A DNA stretch of 64,000 bases, from NCBI GenBank assembly GCA_958295905.1, contig OY282382.1, positions 4,646,910-4,710,909 of the forward strand, read 5' to 3'. This DNA comes from an uncultured Vicinamibacterales bacterium. Lineage in GTDB: Bacteria > Acidobacteriota > Vicinamibacteria > Vicinamibacterales > UBA8438. The position numbers and the translations under genes were made by a program. A model generated the notes under the pieces. That model had not been told where the DNA came from. It made no database searches and saw only the letters and a program-made list of their open reading frames with translations. Shown piece by piece: positions 43,442-52,777 of the stretch; within the stretch, counting starts at the first letter, position 1; the number at the start of each line of letters is the position of its first letter.

Positions 43442-44791
43442 TCAGCGCGCGGTCATGTAGTCGAGGGTGAGGTTGGTCAGGGCGCGGACGCCCACCGGCA
43501 GCGCCTGCTCGTCGGCGAAGAACAGCGGCGAGTGATTGCTCGGCGCGGTGGCCGGATCCTGGTCCTCCGGGGTGACCCCGAGGAAGAAGAACAGCCCCGG
43601 CACCTCCTGCTGAAAATAGGAGAAGTCCTCGGCCACGGTCATGAGGTCCTGCACCACGACGGGGTCGTCGCCGGCGACCCGCTGCAGGGTCGGGACCATC
43701 CGCGCGGTCAGCTCCGGGTCGTTGACGGTCACCGGGTACCCGTGGGTGATCGACACTTCGGCCGTCGCCCCGGCGCTCGCCGCGATCTGCTCCGCCGTCC
43801 GGCGGATCCGGCGGTGGAGGTCGCGGCGCACGTCGGCGTCGAACGTCCGGATCGTCCCCACCATCTCCACCTCGTCGGGGATGATGTTGCCCCGCACGCC
43901 GCCGTGGATGCTGCCGATGGTGATGATGGACGGGGTCAGCGTCACCGGAAGCTGGCGGCTGGCGACGGTCTGCAGGCCCAGCACGATCTGGGAGGCGACC
44001 ACGATCGGGTCGATCCCGCTCCAGGGGGCCGCGCCGTGGGTCTGCCGCCCCCGCACCAGGATGCGGAGCCAGTCGGCGCTGGCCATCGTGCTGCCCGCCC
44101 GGTAGGACAGCCGCCCCACCGGCCCGGGACCGACGTGCAGCCCGAAGATGACCTCCGGCCGCGGATTCTCGAACGCGCCTTCCTCGAGCATCAGCTCGGC
44201 GCCGCCGCGCTCGCCCTCCGGCGCCCCTTCCTCGGCCGGTTGAAAGATGAACTTCACCGATCCGGGCAGATCCGCGCGCACCGAGGCGAGCACGTCGGCC
44301 ACCCCCATGAGGATGGCGACGTGGTTGTCGTGGCCGCACGCATGCATGACGCCGACCTCCCGACCGTTGTACAGCGCCCGCTCGCGGGACGCGAACGGCA
44401 GGTCGACCTGTTCGGTGACCGGCAGCGCGTCCATGTCGGCGCGCAGCGCCACCACCGGCCCGGGCCGCCCGCCCCGCAGGGTGGCGACGACGCCGGTGTG
44501 CGCCACCTCCGTCCGCACCTCCATGCCCAGCGACCGCAGATGGCCGGCCACCAGGGCGGCGGTGCGGAACTCCCGATTGCTCAACTCGGGATGCTCGTGG
44601 ATGTCCCGCCGCCAGGTCACCACCTGCGGCTCGACCGCGCGGGCGCGTTCCTCGGCCGCCTGCCGCAGCGCGTAGACGTCCGGGCCCTGGGCCAGCGCCG
44701 GCGCTCCGCCGAAGGCCAGCAGCACGACCGCCACCGGCCGGCGCCACGCCCCGGGCGCCCGCCGCGATTGCTCGATTCGGTCTCGATTCAC
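43442..44791 (-). CDS. Secreted M20-family amidohydrolase
   Basis: 449 aa from GTG 44791, which has GGAGG five bases upstream; an in-frame ATG at 44821 has no such site. Signal peptide VAVVLLAFGGAPALAQ. M20 metallo-amidohydrolase motifs: WRRDIHEHPELSNREF, ALRADMDALPVTE, VMHACGHDNHVAIL (metal His/Asp), FQPAEEGAPEGERGG (catalytic Glu), TQTHGAAPWSG-like dimer segment (RQTHGAAPWSGIDP) and NIIPDEVEMVGTIR. It would hydrolyse N-acyl or peptide-like amides in the periplasm. An alternative is an IAA-conjugate-type hydrolase. Confidence 0.92.
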   Translation of the reverse strand: MNRDRIEQSRRAPGAWRRPVAVVLLAFGGAPALAQGPDVYALRQAAEERARAVEPQVVTWRRDIHEHPELSNREFRTAALVAGHLRSLGMEVRTEVAHTGVVATLRGGRPGPVVALRADMDALPVTEQVDLPFASRERALYNGREVGVMHACGHDNHVAILMGVADVLASVRADLPGSVKFIFQPAEEGAPEGERGGAELMLEEGAFENPRPEVIFGLHVGPGPVGRLSYRAGSTMASADWLRILVRGRQTHGAAPWSGIDPIVVASQIVLGLQTVASRQLPVTLTPSIITIGSIHGGVRGNIIPDEVEMVGTIRTFDADVRRDLHRRIRRTAEQIAASAGATAEVSITHGYPVTVNDPELTARMVPTLQRVAGDDPVVVQDLMTVAEDFSYFQQEVPGLFFFLGVTPEDQDPATAPSNHSPLFFADEQALPVGVRALTNLTLDYMTAR

Positions 44792-44821
44792 AGGTTCCTC
44801 CGTTTTGCGGGTTCCCTCCAT

Positions 44822-45318
44822 TCTCTACCAGATTGCCCCGCCGGGGGGTGCCATTTGGCGGGCGCGGCGGGTGCGGCGACGCGGGCCGGGACGTTCGGCC
44901 GGAGAAGTGATAGAGTTACGGAACGAGGCAGCCGGACGGCCCGAACGAGCCGGGGCTCCCTCCGATCCGACAGGCGCTGGCGACACGACATCTCCCCCGA
45001 CGGCTCGCGGGAGCGTGCGCCGCCGGGTTGCTCGCCCATGGCCTGCCGGGTCTTGGATCGAGGCGGTGATGCGCGCCGGACCCCGCGGATTCGCACGTGG
45101 GCGGCCCGGGGCGAGCCTCACCGCACACGCAAGCGAAACGCATCGCGAACTCTGGCGTCCCAGGTGACGGGAACGCGGCTTGGTCGACCCGCCGCTGTGC
45201 GGAGTCGAGGCCACCCCCCGGACCGGACGCCCTTTTGCGCCGCGCAACCCGTCGGCACGCCGGGTTCTCACACCCCCGGCAGCCGGGCCGGCGCCCCGCA
45301 ACGGAGGGCCCGATACCA
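44822..45318. other. Intergenic region upstream of the radical SAM gene
   Basis: This is about 500 bp between divergent genes. Open frames exist on both strands but lack recognisable content. No RNA gene or obvious promoter is seen. Confidence 0.5.
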
Positions 45319-46470
45319 ATGCATGATGCGAATCACGTGAGCCGCAGTTCGGCGGCGATCGACGGCCCGAAGCGCGTGAAGTACGTCCGGAAGCTCGAGC
45401 AGATAGAGCAGCTTTCCGCGGAGGAGCGGGATCGGCTGGGGCCCGTGGCGTCACGGTACGTCTTCCGCGCCAACGACTACTACTTGGACCTGATCGACTG
45501 GGACGACCCGGACGACCCCATCCGCCAGTTGATCATCCCCCGCGAGGAAGAGCTGATCGAGTGGGGCAGGCTCGACGCCAGCAACGAGGAGTCGATCACC
45601 GTGGCCCGCGGGGTGCAGCACAAGTACACCGACACGGTGCTGCTGCTGTGCAACGAGGTCTGCGGCGCCTACTGCCGCTACTGCTTCCGCAAGCGCCTCT
45701 TCATGGACGAGAACGACGAGGCCACCAACGATGTGACGGCGGGGCTGCGGTACATCGCAGAGCATCCGGAGGTCACCAACGTGCTGCTGACCGGCGGCGA
45801 CCCGCTGCTGATGAGCACGCGGCGGCTCGTGGAGATCTTCGACGCGTTACGCGCAATTCCCCACGTGCGGATCATTCGCATCGGCTCGAAGATGCCGGCG
45901 TTCGATCCCTACCGGGTCCTCCGCGACCCCGACCTCCAGGCCGCGTTCCGCAAGTACTCGACCCCCACGCAGCGCATTTATCTGATGGCGCACTTCGACC
46001 ACCCGCGCGAGCTGACCGACCTCGCGATCGAGGGCATCGACGCCTGCATCCGCAACGGCGTCATCTGCGTCAACCAGTGCCCCCTCATCCGCGGCATCAA
46101 CGACAACCCGCGGGTGCTGGCCGAGATGTACGCGAAGCTGTCGTACATCGGCTGCCCGCCGTACTACCTCTTCCAGGGCCGCCCGACGGCCGGCAACGAG
46201 CCCTACGAGATTCCCCTCGTCGAGGGCTGGTCGATCTTCCAGCAGGCGTTGACCCGCGGGTCCGGCCTCGCGCGGCGGGCGCGCTACTGCATGTCGCACG
46301 AGACCGGCAAGGTGGAGGTCCTGGGGATTGACGCCGAGCACGTGTACCTGCGCTACCACCAGGCGAAGTTCCCGAACGACCTGGGGCGGTTCTTCGTCCG
46401 CCGCCGGAACGACGAGGCCTACTGGCTCGACCAGCTCGAGGTCGTCGACCGCGAGCCGGTGCACGCCTGA
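45319..46470 (+). CDS. KamA/EpmB-family radical SAM aminomutase
   Basis: 383 aa from ATG 45319, preceded by CGGAGGGCC; the frame is open 222 bp upstream without coding character. The radical SAM cluster motif CGAYCRYC (CX3CX2C) lies near 130 within VLLLCNEVCGAYCRYCFRKR. LLTGGDPLLMSTRRL, IRIGSKMPAFDPYR and INDNPRVLAEMY-type segments match lysine 2,3-aminomutase relatives. A Lys in the C-terminal MSHETGKVEVLGI is a candidate PLP ligand. It would interconvert alpha- and beta-amino acids, possibly lysine or EF-P-linked beta-lysine. Substrate is not fixed by sequence. Confidence 0.88.
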   Translation: MHDANHVSRSSAAIDGPKRVKYVRKLEQIEQLSAEERDRLGPVASRYVFRANDYYLDLIDWDDPDDPIRQLIIPREEELIEWGRLDASNEESITVARGVQHKYTDTVLLLCNEVCGAYCRYCFRKRLFMDENDEATNDVTAGLRYIAEHPEVTNVLLTGGDPLLMSTRRLVEIFDALRAIPHVRIIRIGSKMPAFDPYRVLRDPDLQAAFRKYSTPTQRIYLMAHFDHPRELTDLAIEGIDACIRNGVICVNQCPLIRGINDNPRVLAEMYAKLSYIGCPPYYLFQGRPTAGNEPYEIPLVEGWSIFQQALTRGSGLARRARYCMSHETGKVEVLGIDAEHVYLRYHQAKFPNDLGRFFVRRRNDEAYWLDQLEVVDREPVHA

Positions 46471-46724
46471 GCCGGCGCCGGCGGCACGGCGGCGATCGAC
46501 CCGATGCCCGCCGGAACCACGGCGGCGGGGCCGCCGACGCTGCCCGGTTCGTCGTGGTCGGCGCAGACCGCCGCGCGGGTCGCCGACGCCTGCGCGGGCC
46601 CCGACTCCCGTATGAGGCTGCCCGGTAGTCTTTTCCGGTAGATCGCCGGCGCTGGGGCGTGCCGGAACCCGGACGGCGATGCGCTCACCTGGACGGCGGT
46701 CTCATCGGCGCCCGCGGTGATGAC

Positions 46725-46757
46725 GCGCCCCGCCCCCCCGACCGGGAGGCGGGGCGC
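46725..46757. terminator. GC-rich hairpin downstream of the DUF1501 gene
   Basis: GCGCCCCGCC and GGCGGGGCGC form a perfect 10-bp stem a few bases beyond the DUF1501 stop and between convergent genes. There is no T-run. Confidence 0.45.
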
Positions 46758-46763
46758 CAACGA

Positions 46764-48023
46764 TCAGGCGAACAGGCCCATCGTCTTCAGCTTCTCGCCC
46801 AGCACCTTCTCCGAGGCGGGGTGCCCCAGGAACTCCTCGATGAGGCTGGCGTAGACGCGGCGGAAGTCGACGGTGTGCTGCAGGTTGTCGCCGTGGACGA
46901 GCTCGGTGAGGCTCGGCGGGGTGCTGTACTGGCCGCCCTGGACCCCGCCGCCGACCACGAACGACACGTTGGCGGTGCCGTGGTCGGTGCCGAGGTTGGT
47001 GTTCTCGGGCACCCGGCGCCCGAACTCGCTGTGGATGAAGACGGCCACGTCGTCCTGCTTGCCGAGGCGCTTCATCTCCTCGAAGAAGGCCCAGACCGCG
47101 TCCGAGCAGTACTGCACCTGACGGTTGTGCGGGCTCTCCTGGTTGACGTGGGTGTCGAACAGGCTGCCCTGCAGCCGGACGTAGTAGAGCCGGGCCGGGA
47201 AGTCGTTCTCGATCAGGGCCACGACCTTGTCGAGGTCGAGGAGGCGCAGGTCGGGGTTGCGGGTGCGGCTGTAGTTGTCCCAGGCCTGGCTGACGAGGGC
47301 GGAGGCGTCGCGGGCGCTCCGGTTCACGTCGAGCAGGAACTTGTGGGCGGCGGTGCGCGCCTCCTGCCCCACCCCGAGGTGGTCGACGTACGGCTGCTCG
47401 GGGTGGAAGACGGCGCGGGTGAACGCGGACGGCTGGTCGAAGACGACGGGCACGTGCTGCCGGGCCCGCACCGCGAGGCTCTGGGTCGACGAGATGTTGA
47501 CCAGGTAGTTGGGCGTCCCCGTCGGATCGAGGGCGTCGGCGGTGCGGCCGTACCAGCCGTACTCCGAGCCGCTGTTGGGGGCGCCGGTATGCCAGTACGA
47601 GGCGGACGTGAAGTGCGAGAACGAGGGCTGGTCGTAGCCCGCGCCGTGCACGACGGCCACGTTGCCGTCGTTCCACAGGCGGTGCATGCCGAGCATCGAC
47701 TTCTGGAAGCCGAAGTGCTCGTCCACCTTCAGGACGTCGGCCTCGCGCACCCCGAGGTTGGGCCGGTGCCGGTACAGCGCGTCGTTGCTGTAAGGCACGA
47801 ACGTGCTCAGCCCGTCATAGCCCCCGAACCACTCGAAGACCACGAGGATCTTGCCCTCGGTGGCGGCGACCGCCTTCGACGCCGCCCCGAACAGGGGCGG
47901 CAGGGGGCTGACCGCCCCGGCCAGCCCAAGGGCGATGCCGCGGGCGCCGATCTTCAGCGCCTCGCGGCGGGACACGCCGCTCGCCTCGCACAACCGCCGG
48001 CCTCGATTCGTCATCGTCGTCAT
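46764..48023 (-). CDS. DUF1501 Tat-exported protein
   Basis: 419 aa. Twin-arginine signal SRREALKIGARGIALGLAGA. The DUF1501 (sulfatase-like fold) sequence is continuous: VVFEWFGGYDGLSTFVPYSN, HFTSASYWHTGAPNSGSEYG, DDVAVFIHSEFGRRVPENTN, TDHGTANVSFVVGGGVQGGQ. It follows the DUF1800 gene by only ~10 bp, the standard pairing for these two families in Acidobacteria and Planctomycetes. The function of the pair is unknown; it is a secreted metalloenzyme-like protein. Confidence 0.93.
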   Translation of the reverse strand: MTTMTNRGRRLCEASGVSRREALKIGARGIALGLAGAVSPLPPLFGAASKAVAATEGKILVVFEWFGGYDGLSTFVPYSNDALYRHRPNLGVREADVLKVDEHFGFQKSMLGMHRLWNDGNVAVVHGAGYDQPSFSHFTSASYWHTGAPNSGSEYGWYGRTADALDPTGTPNYLVNISSTQSLAVRARQHVPVVFDQPSAFTRAVFHPEQPYVDHLGVGQEARTAAHKFLLDVNRSARDASALVSQAWDNYSRTRNPDLRLLDLDKVVALIENDFPARLYYVRLQGSLFDTHVNQESPHNRQVQYCSDAVWAFFEEMKRLGKQDDVAVFIHSEFGRRVPENTNLGTDHGTANVSFVVGGGVQGGQYSTPPSLTELVHGDNLQHTVDFRRVYASLIEEFLGHPASEKVLGEKLKTMGLFA

Positions 48024-48032
48024 GTCCCACCT

Positions 48033-49871
48033 CTAGTTGATCTGATACTCCGGCGTGCTCATGATGAGATGCGCCACCATGCGCAACGGGTCTTCCATGT
48101 AGGTCTCGGCGCGTCCGATGTCCGGGGTGCCGAGCTCGTCGTCCAGCAGCGCCACCAGCGCGTCGCGGGTCGAGGGGGCTGTCGGCACCCGGAGAAACCG
48201 CCCCAGCAGGTAGTCTACCGCCTCGGCGGTGGTCGCCGCGCCCGCGTCCAGAATCATGCGGGTCATGTCCACCCGCGCCCCGCCGCGCGGGGTCGGAATC
48301 AACTGGCGCACCGCCCGCTCCCACCCGCGGTAGGTCGACACGCGGGTGTTGAACAGCTCGTCCCGCTCGAGCGCGACCAAGTCGAACGCGGACATGCTGG
48401 CCGGATCGCCGAGGGTGATCGCGCTGCCGAAATCATACCCCCGACGCAGCCGATCGCCCACCTCGCCGGCGCCGCGGCGGGACAGGAAGTTCGGATCGCG
48501 GAAGTTCACGATGTCGGGGAACAGGTAGTCGAAGGCGACGTTGCCCCGCTCCTGGATGAGGGCGGGGGTGATCCAGGCCCGGCCCTGCGCCCAGCCCGCG
48601 ACCGACGGCGGATTCAACAGGTGCTGGCCGAGGGCGGTGGTGGTCCGGTTGAAGTCGGGCACGCCGGGCACGTCCTCGGCCCCGAGGTGCTTCAGCATCG
48701 TGATGACGTGCTCGACCGGCCCCTTGATGTGGGCGCCGTAGGTCGCCGCGCTGTAGAAGTCGCGCGAGCGGAACAGGGTCGAGAGCAGCGGCCGCAGCTC
48801 GTAGTCGTGGTCGCGCAGAACCGCCCCGAGCTCGCGCCGGAGGGCCGGCGACAGCTCTTCCCGCACGAAGAAGCGGTAGATCTTGGCCGCGATGAACTCG
48901 GCCGTGACCGGCTGCTCGAGGATGATGCGCAGCACGTCGACGCCGTCGAAGTTGCCGGTCCGCCCCAGGAACGTCTTGGGTCCGTCGTCGTGGAGGGCGG
49001 GGTGGACCACGAAGTCGAGGTTCTCGAAGTTCCAGCCGGTGAACGCGCGGGCGGCCTCGCGGATGTCCGGCTCGGTGTAGTTGCCCACCCCCATGGTGAA
49101 CAGCTCCATCACCTCGCGGGCGAAGTTCTCGTTGGCGGCGCCCTTCACGTTCACCCCGGCGTCGAGGTAGGAGAGCATCGCCGGGTCCCGGGCCACCGCG
49201 AGCAGCAGATCGCCGAAGTTGCCGGTCGCGTGCCGCTCGAACGTCTCGATCTGGAGCAGCATCTTGCGGTAGTCGCGGACCTTGCTCTCCGCCGTCGCGA
49301 AGTGCCCGTGCCAGAACAGGGCCATCTTCTCTTCGAGGGGCCGGTGGGTGTCGAGCATCCGCTCGGCCCACCAGTAGCCGACCCGGCGGGTCTCCAGCAG
49401 GGTCGCGCGCAGCCAGTAGAAGAAGCGGTCGGAGATCGGCTGCGCGTGGCGGTTGACGTGGTCGGGCTTGACCCGGACCCCCATGCTCTCGCCGTTCCTG
49501 AGCCCCAGCTCGGTGGCGGCGGGCCGGCTCGGCGGGAAGTGCAGCAGCCCCTCGTCCCACAGCCCCGAGTGCTCGAAAGGCGCGAGATGGCCGTTCGCGG
49601 TGTCGTCGTAATGCACCAGCGACCGCACCGCCTGCTCCGGGCCCAGGGCGGCGAGCGCGGCAATCTCCTCGGGGGCGCCGCCGAACCCGGCCCGGCCCAG
49701 CAGGTGCGCGGCCCGGTCGGCGTTCCAGTCGGCGGCGGTGATGGGCGTCAGGTCCCCGGCCCACGACGCGGGTCCGGGCGACCAAGCCGGAGACTGGGCC
49801 GACGCGGCGCTGCCGGCGAGCACGAAGGCGAGCGCGGCGCCGGCCGTCACTCGGTGGCGTCTTGTCGTCAT
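48033..49871 (-). CDS. DUF1800 secreted protein
   Basis: 612 aa from ATG 49871 (MTTRRHRVTAG), which has GGGAG upstream; a longer start at 49904 is less well supported. Signal peptide AGAALAFVLAGSAASAQ. DUF1800 features: AAHLLGRAGFGGAPEEIAAL, RRVGYWWAERMLDTHRPLEE, MALFWHGHFATAESKVRDY, ENFAREVMELFTMGVGNYTE, REAARAFTGWNF, and a late LNPPSVAGWAQGRAWITPAL. Transcribed with the DUF1501 gene. Function not established. Confidence 0.93.
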   Translation of the reverse strand: MTTRRHRVTAGAALAFVLAGSAASAQSPAWSPGPASWAGDLTPITAADWNADRAAHLLGRAGFGGAPEEIAALAALGPEQAVRSLVHYDDTANGHLAPFEHSGLWDEGLLHFPPSRPAATELGLRNGESMGVRVKPDHVNRHAQPISDRFFYWLRATLLETRRVGYWWAERMLDTHRPLEEKMALFWHGHFATAESKVRDYRKMLLQIETFERHATGNFGDLLLAVARDPAMLSYLDAGVNVKGAANENFAREVMELFTMGVGNYTEPDIREAARAFTGWNFENLDFVVHPALHDDGPKTFLGRTGNFDGVDVLRIILEQPVTAEFIAAKIYRFFVREELSPALRRELGAVLRDHDYELRPLLSTLFRSRDFYSAATYGAHIKGPVEHVITMLKHLGAEDVPGVPDFNRTTTALGQHLLNPPSVAGWAQGRAWITPALIQERGNVAFDYLFPDIVNFRDPNFLSRRGAGEVGDRLRRGYDFGSAITLGDPASMSAFDLVALERDELFNTRVSTYRGWERAVRQLIPTPRGGARVDMTRMILDAGAATTAEAVDYLLGRFLRVPTAPSTRDALVALLDDELGTPDIGRAETYMEDPLRMVAHLIMSTPEYQIN

Positions 49872-50064
49872 CAGCGAATCTCCCATCACCTTCGGTCCGG
49901 CCATGGCTCCGGATCATGCCTTTATACATCAAGGGCCGGTGATCCGAGTAGCCCGATCCGGAATCCGGGCTTCCCGGCGCCGGCCGGCTCACAGCGCGTT
50001 CCGCACGATACCCGTTGACGACCGGGCGGGATGCCTCCAAAACGGATGAAAAGAGGAGGAGACC

Positions 50065-50295
50065 CTGGCCACCCTGAACGTCAAGAACTTCCCGGATGAT
50101 CTCTATGCGGCCCTGCGGGCCCGGGCCGGCCGCGAGCATCGATCCGTCGCCCAGGAGGTCATACACCTGCCGGGCCGGACCCTGGAGGCTCCGGAACCGT
50201 TGTCCATTCTCGATCTCCAGGGCCTCGGCCGGGAGCTGTGGGAGAACGTCGACGCGGCGGACTACGTGGCCCGCGAGCGGGACTCATGGGACTGA
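50065..50295 (+). CDS. FitA/VapB-like ribbon-helix-helix antitoxin, apparently starting at CTG
   Basis: 76 aa. LATLNVKNFPDDLYAALRAR, then AGREHRSVAQEVIHL matches the RHH/Arc-like N-terminus of FitA/VapB antitoxins. The C-terminal tail (LDLQGLGRELWENVDAADYV, ERDSWD) would wrap the toxin. The position where relatives have ATG is CTG (50065), preceded by an excellent AGGAGGAG. No ATG or GTG lies nearby in frame, so either CTG initiation or a start-codon mutation. It overlaps the PIN toxin by 10 bp. Confidence 0.75.
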   Translation: MATLNVKNFPDDLYAALRARAGREHRSVAQEVIHLPGRTLEAPEPLSILDLQGLGRELWENVDAADYVARERDSWD

Positions 50296-50741
50296 TCGCC
50301 GATCTGCCCGGCGGCAGCGTCGGGGTGGACACCATGATCTTCATCTACCTGATTGAAGAGCACCCCACGTTTCTGCCCATCGTGTCGCCCCTGTTCAGGC
50401 GGGCCGACGGCGGCGGGGAACGGCTGGTCACCTCGGCGTTGACCCTCCTCGAAATGCTGGCGGCGCCGTGCCGCGCCGGAAACCGGCACTTGGCGGACCG
50501 CTACGAGGCGCTGCTGACCCGAAGTCGCGGCATCGAGCTGGTCGCCCTGACGCACCACCAGCTTCGGGCCGCCGCGCAACTTCGGTCGGCCACCGGCGTC
50601 AAGACGCCGGACGCGCTGCAGCTCGCCGCCGCGATCGGCACCGGATGCCGCGCCTTCGTAACCAACGACCGGCGCCTGCCGTCGTTCCCCGGGCTGCCCG
50701 TCATCCAGTTGTCGTCGTACGCCGGCCGAGGCGCAGAGTAG
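50286..50741 (+). CDS. PIN-domain toxin (VapC/FitB-like ribonuclease)
   Basis: 151 aa from ATG 50286 (MGLIADLPGG), overlapping the antitoxin stop. PIN-fold acidic residues: GVDTMIFIYLIEEHP (first Asp), LTLLEMLAAP (Glu), VKTPDALQLAAAI (Asp) and AFVTNDRRLPSF (Asp). Such toxins cleave RNA when free of antitoxin. The gene is intact. Confidence 0.9.
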   Translation: MGLIADLPGGSVGVDTMIFIYLIEEHPTFLPIVSPLFRRADGGGERLVTSALTLLEMLAAPCRAGNRHLADRYEALLTRSRGIELVALTHHQLRAAAQLRSATGVKTPDALQLAAAIGTGCRAFVTNDRRLPSFPGLPVIQLSSYAGRGAE

Positions 50742-50798
50742 CCCCGCCCATCGTCGCCCTGCGGCTCCGAACGGCCACGACCGACCCTCCAGGGCGTC

Positions 50799-50824
50799 GG
50801 CGCCGCCCCGCCCGCGGCGGCGCC
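50799..50824. terminator. GC hairpin downstream of the PIN toxin
   Basis: GGCGCCGCC and GGCGGCGCC form a perfect 9-bp stem with an 8-nt loop about 60 bp after the toxin stop. Confidence 0.4.
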
Positions 50825-50957
50825 GCCCCGCGACGCCGACTCCCGGCGCCCGCGTCGCCATCCGCGCGCACGCGGCGGTCGGCTACAATGCCGGCAGCAG
50901 TTGAACGTGATCGCGCGCGAACCGCGCACCGAGACCCTGAATGAAGGAGCCCACGAC

Positions 50958-51545
50958 ATGAATGGCGCATCTCACGTCCGCAACCCGTCCGCCGGCCGCG
51001 TCACCCGGATGCTGATCGCCGCGGCCCTTGGCTTGGTCCTGACCACCGCGCCCGCCCAGGCGCAGGACCTGAACGCGGAATCGGCCGCCGCCCTGAAGGC
51101 GGCGTTCATGGCCGACATCGAAGTGATGCGCGGAAAGTTCCTCGGGCTCGCCGAGGCCTTCCCGGCCGAGACGTACACGTGGCGGCCGATGGAAGGGGTC
51201 CGCTCCGTCTCGGAGGTCCTGATGCTCATCGCCGCCGAGGGCTACGGCTTCGTGCCGATGGCGCTCGGCGCGCCGACGGCCATGGGCCGCCAGGAGTCGC
51301 AGGCCCTGAGCGCGATCACCGACAAGGCGGAGGTCATCGACCACCTGAACAAGGGCTTCGACTATGCGCGGGAGCAGCTCGAGGCGCTCGACCCGGCCAC
51401 GCTCACCGGTGCCCGCAACCTGTTCGGCCAGGAGCGCACCACGCCCGCGATCGTGATGTTAGTGGGCGGCGACATGCACGAGCACCTCGGCCAACTGATC
51501 GCGTACGCCCGCACCAACCGCATCGTGCCGCCCTGGAGCCGGTGA
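50958..51545 (+). CDS. Secreted DinB-like four-helix protein
   Basis: 195 aa from ATG 50958, which has GAAGGAG upstream. Signal peptide MLIAAALGLVLTTAPAQAQ. The rest fits the DinB/YfiT fold: MADIEVMRGKFLGLAEAFPA, YTWRPMEGVRSVSEVLMLIA, a central HLNKGFDYAREQLEALD, and MLVGGDMHEHLGQLIAYART. Histidines suggest a metal site (HxxxxH in the last helix). DinB-like proteins bind divalent metal; many are thiol-dependent S-transferases. Export is unusual for the superfamily but frequent in Acidobacteria. Substrate unknown. Confidence 0.8.
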   Translation: MNGASHVRNPSAGRVTRMLIAAALGLVLTTAPAQAQDLNAESAAALKAAFMADIEVMRGKFLGLAEAFPAETYTWRPMEGVRSVSEVLMLIAAEGYGFVPMALGAPTAMGRQESQALSAITDKAEVIDHLNKGFDYAREQLEALDPATLTGARNLFGQERTTPAIVMLVGGDMHEHLGQLIAYARTNRIVPPWSR

Positions 51546-51640
51546 AATCGGCGGACCGTCCGGCCGCCGCGCGCGGCGGCGGGTGGGGTTCCCGGACGCC
51601 GACCCGTCCGCGGCGCGCGGCGCCGCCCCGCGGGCGGACG

Positions 51641-51684
51641 ACCGTGCCGGGGCGTGGGTCGCCGCCGCCGGGAGGAGAGATCAA
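51641..51684. repeat. 44-bp copy of the beta-propeller gene leader
   Basis: The sequence around CCGGGGCGTGGGTCGCCGCC ending GGAGGAGAGATCAA also occurs at 53160-53203, directly before the start of the gene at 53204. Here it leads into no gene, only a similar CGCCCGCGACGGCCGC. The rest of 51546-51869 looks non-coding. Confidence 0.65.
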
Positions 51685-51869
51685 CCCTGGCGCCGCCCGC
51701 GACGGCCGCAGGTACGGGCCGCGCCCGCGGGGGCGCCGTCCATCGAGGAGGTCACCTTCGTCCGCTTCGAGCCCCGCGCGAAGGCCGCGTTCGAGCGGGC
51801 GCCGTCATCCGATCGCGCCGGATGACGGCGGCGGTCCCCTACAACGCGTCGAACCCCAACGGGTGCATG

Positions 51870-52376
51870 TCAAATTCGTGACCTGACTGCCCCTGGTGCC
51901 GTCAGGTTGGCGATTTCCGTACCGTTCTCGGCACCGAAGCCCTCTCGAACGGGGCTTTCTTTGGGCTTTGGCGCCTGGGATCCATCGGGGACCGGTTCCA
52001 GCGGCGGCGCCTCACTTTCTTGACGCGCACCCAACCCCAACTGAATCAGCAGCGCCCGGTCCAGGGCCATCGTCTCGTCCGGGGTCAAACGCCCGAGCAA
52101 GCGCCCGGTCCGACGTCGGGATACCGTGCGAATCTGGTTGGCCACGGCCCTCGACGGGTGTGCGAGACCGCTCGATCGTGAGCTGCAACGCGACTCGTAC
52201 GGCCGCAGCTCCCGGTCGGGCAGGCTCGTGATGGGCACAACCTGCACGACCGCGTCATGACGGCACGCGACATGGTTGGAGACGACGACGGCGGGCCGCG
52301 TCTTCCTGATCTCACGCCCTTCGGTGGGATCGAAACGAACGAGCACGACAGCGCCCCGCGCCAAGGGCGGGTTCAT
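51870..52376 (-). CDS. MazF/PemK-type endoribonuclease toxin with C-terminal extension
   Basis: 168 aa from ATG 52376. The first ~115 residues match MazF: RGAVVLVRFDPTEGREIRKT, RPAVVVSNHVA, VQVVPITSLPD, NQIRTVSRRRTGRLLGRLTP. The conserved Arg/Thr-Arg pair (KTRPAVVV) is present. A ~50-residue Pro/Glu-rich tail follows, beyond the usual end, possibly from loss of the original stop. It overlaps the antitoxin by four bases (ATGA). Confidence 0.85.
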   Translation of the reverse strand: MNPPLARGAVVLVRFDPTEGREIRKTRPAVVVSNHVACRHDAVVQVVPITSLPDRELRPYESRCSSRSSGLAHPSRAVANQIRTVSRRRTGRLLGRLTPDETMALDRALLIQLGLGARQESEAPPLEPVPDGSQAPKPKESPVREGFGAENGTEIANLTAPGAVRSRI

Positions 52377-52606
52377 TCGGAAACCTCGGCGTCGACGCCC
52401 TCCCACTCCCGGTTGAGCTGCTCCGCCTCGGCGGCATCCGCCCGATAGGCCTCTTCCAGGCGGCGGTCGAGCTCGCGCGCCCGGTACACCGCAATCGCTT
52501 CGCAGACCACGGCGCTGGCATTGGACGTCGATCGGAGATACTCGGCGACGTCGGCCGGAACCGAGACCGTCATCCGGGTTCTGCCGGCAGGCTTTGCGGT
52601 GGACAT
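52373..52606 (-). CDS. MazE-like ribbon-helix-helix antitoxin
   Basis: 77 aa. MTVSVPADVAEYLRS near the start is an RHH DNA-binding strand-helix. A charged C-terminal helix (ELDRRLEEAYRADAAEAEQL) would bind the toxin. Coupled to the MazF gene by ATGA overlap, the usual antitoxin-first order. Confidence 0.82.
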   Translation of the reverse strand: MSTAKPAGRTRMTVSVPADVAEYLRSTSNASAVVCEAIAVYRARELDRRLEEAYRADAAEAEQLNREWEGVDAEVSE

Positions 52607-52777
52607 CGGACGCTCTCCCCGGATTCTCTATCGGGATCGGCAAAATGATCATACTACCGACATGAGGAAACATGCCACAATTCAGTATTCCGTCGTGACC
52701 GCCGCCGACCCGCGGCGACGAACCACCGCCCCCCTGCTACCGGCGATACGCCGGAAACCGGCGCAGCGTTCTTGCGC

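Noticed and set aside
46659-50018. Plus-strand frame of over 1100 codons
   Set aside because: Antisense shadow of the DUF1501 and DUF1800 genes; Arg/Val/Gly-rich with no recognisable domain.
51583-51886. Frames encoding SIEEVTFVRFEPRAKAAFER
   Set aside because: The short stretch looks vaguely enzyme-like, but no start, domain or conserved neighbour supports a gene.
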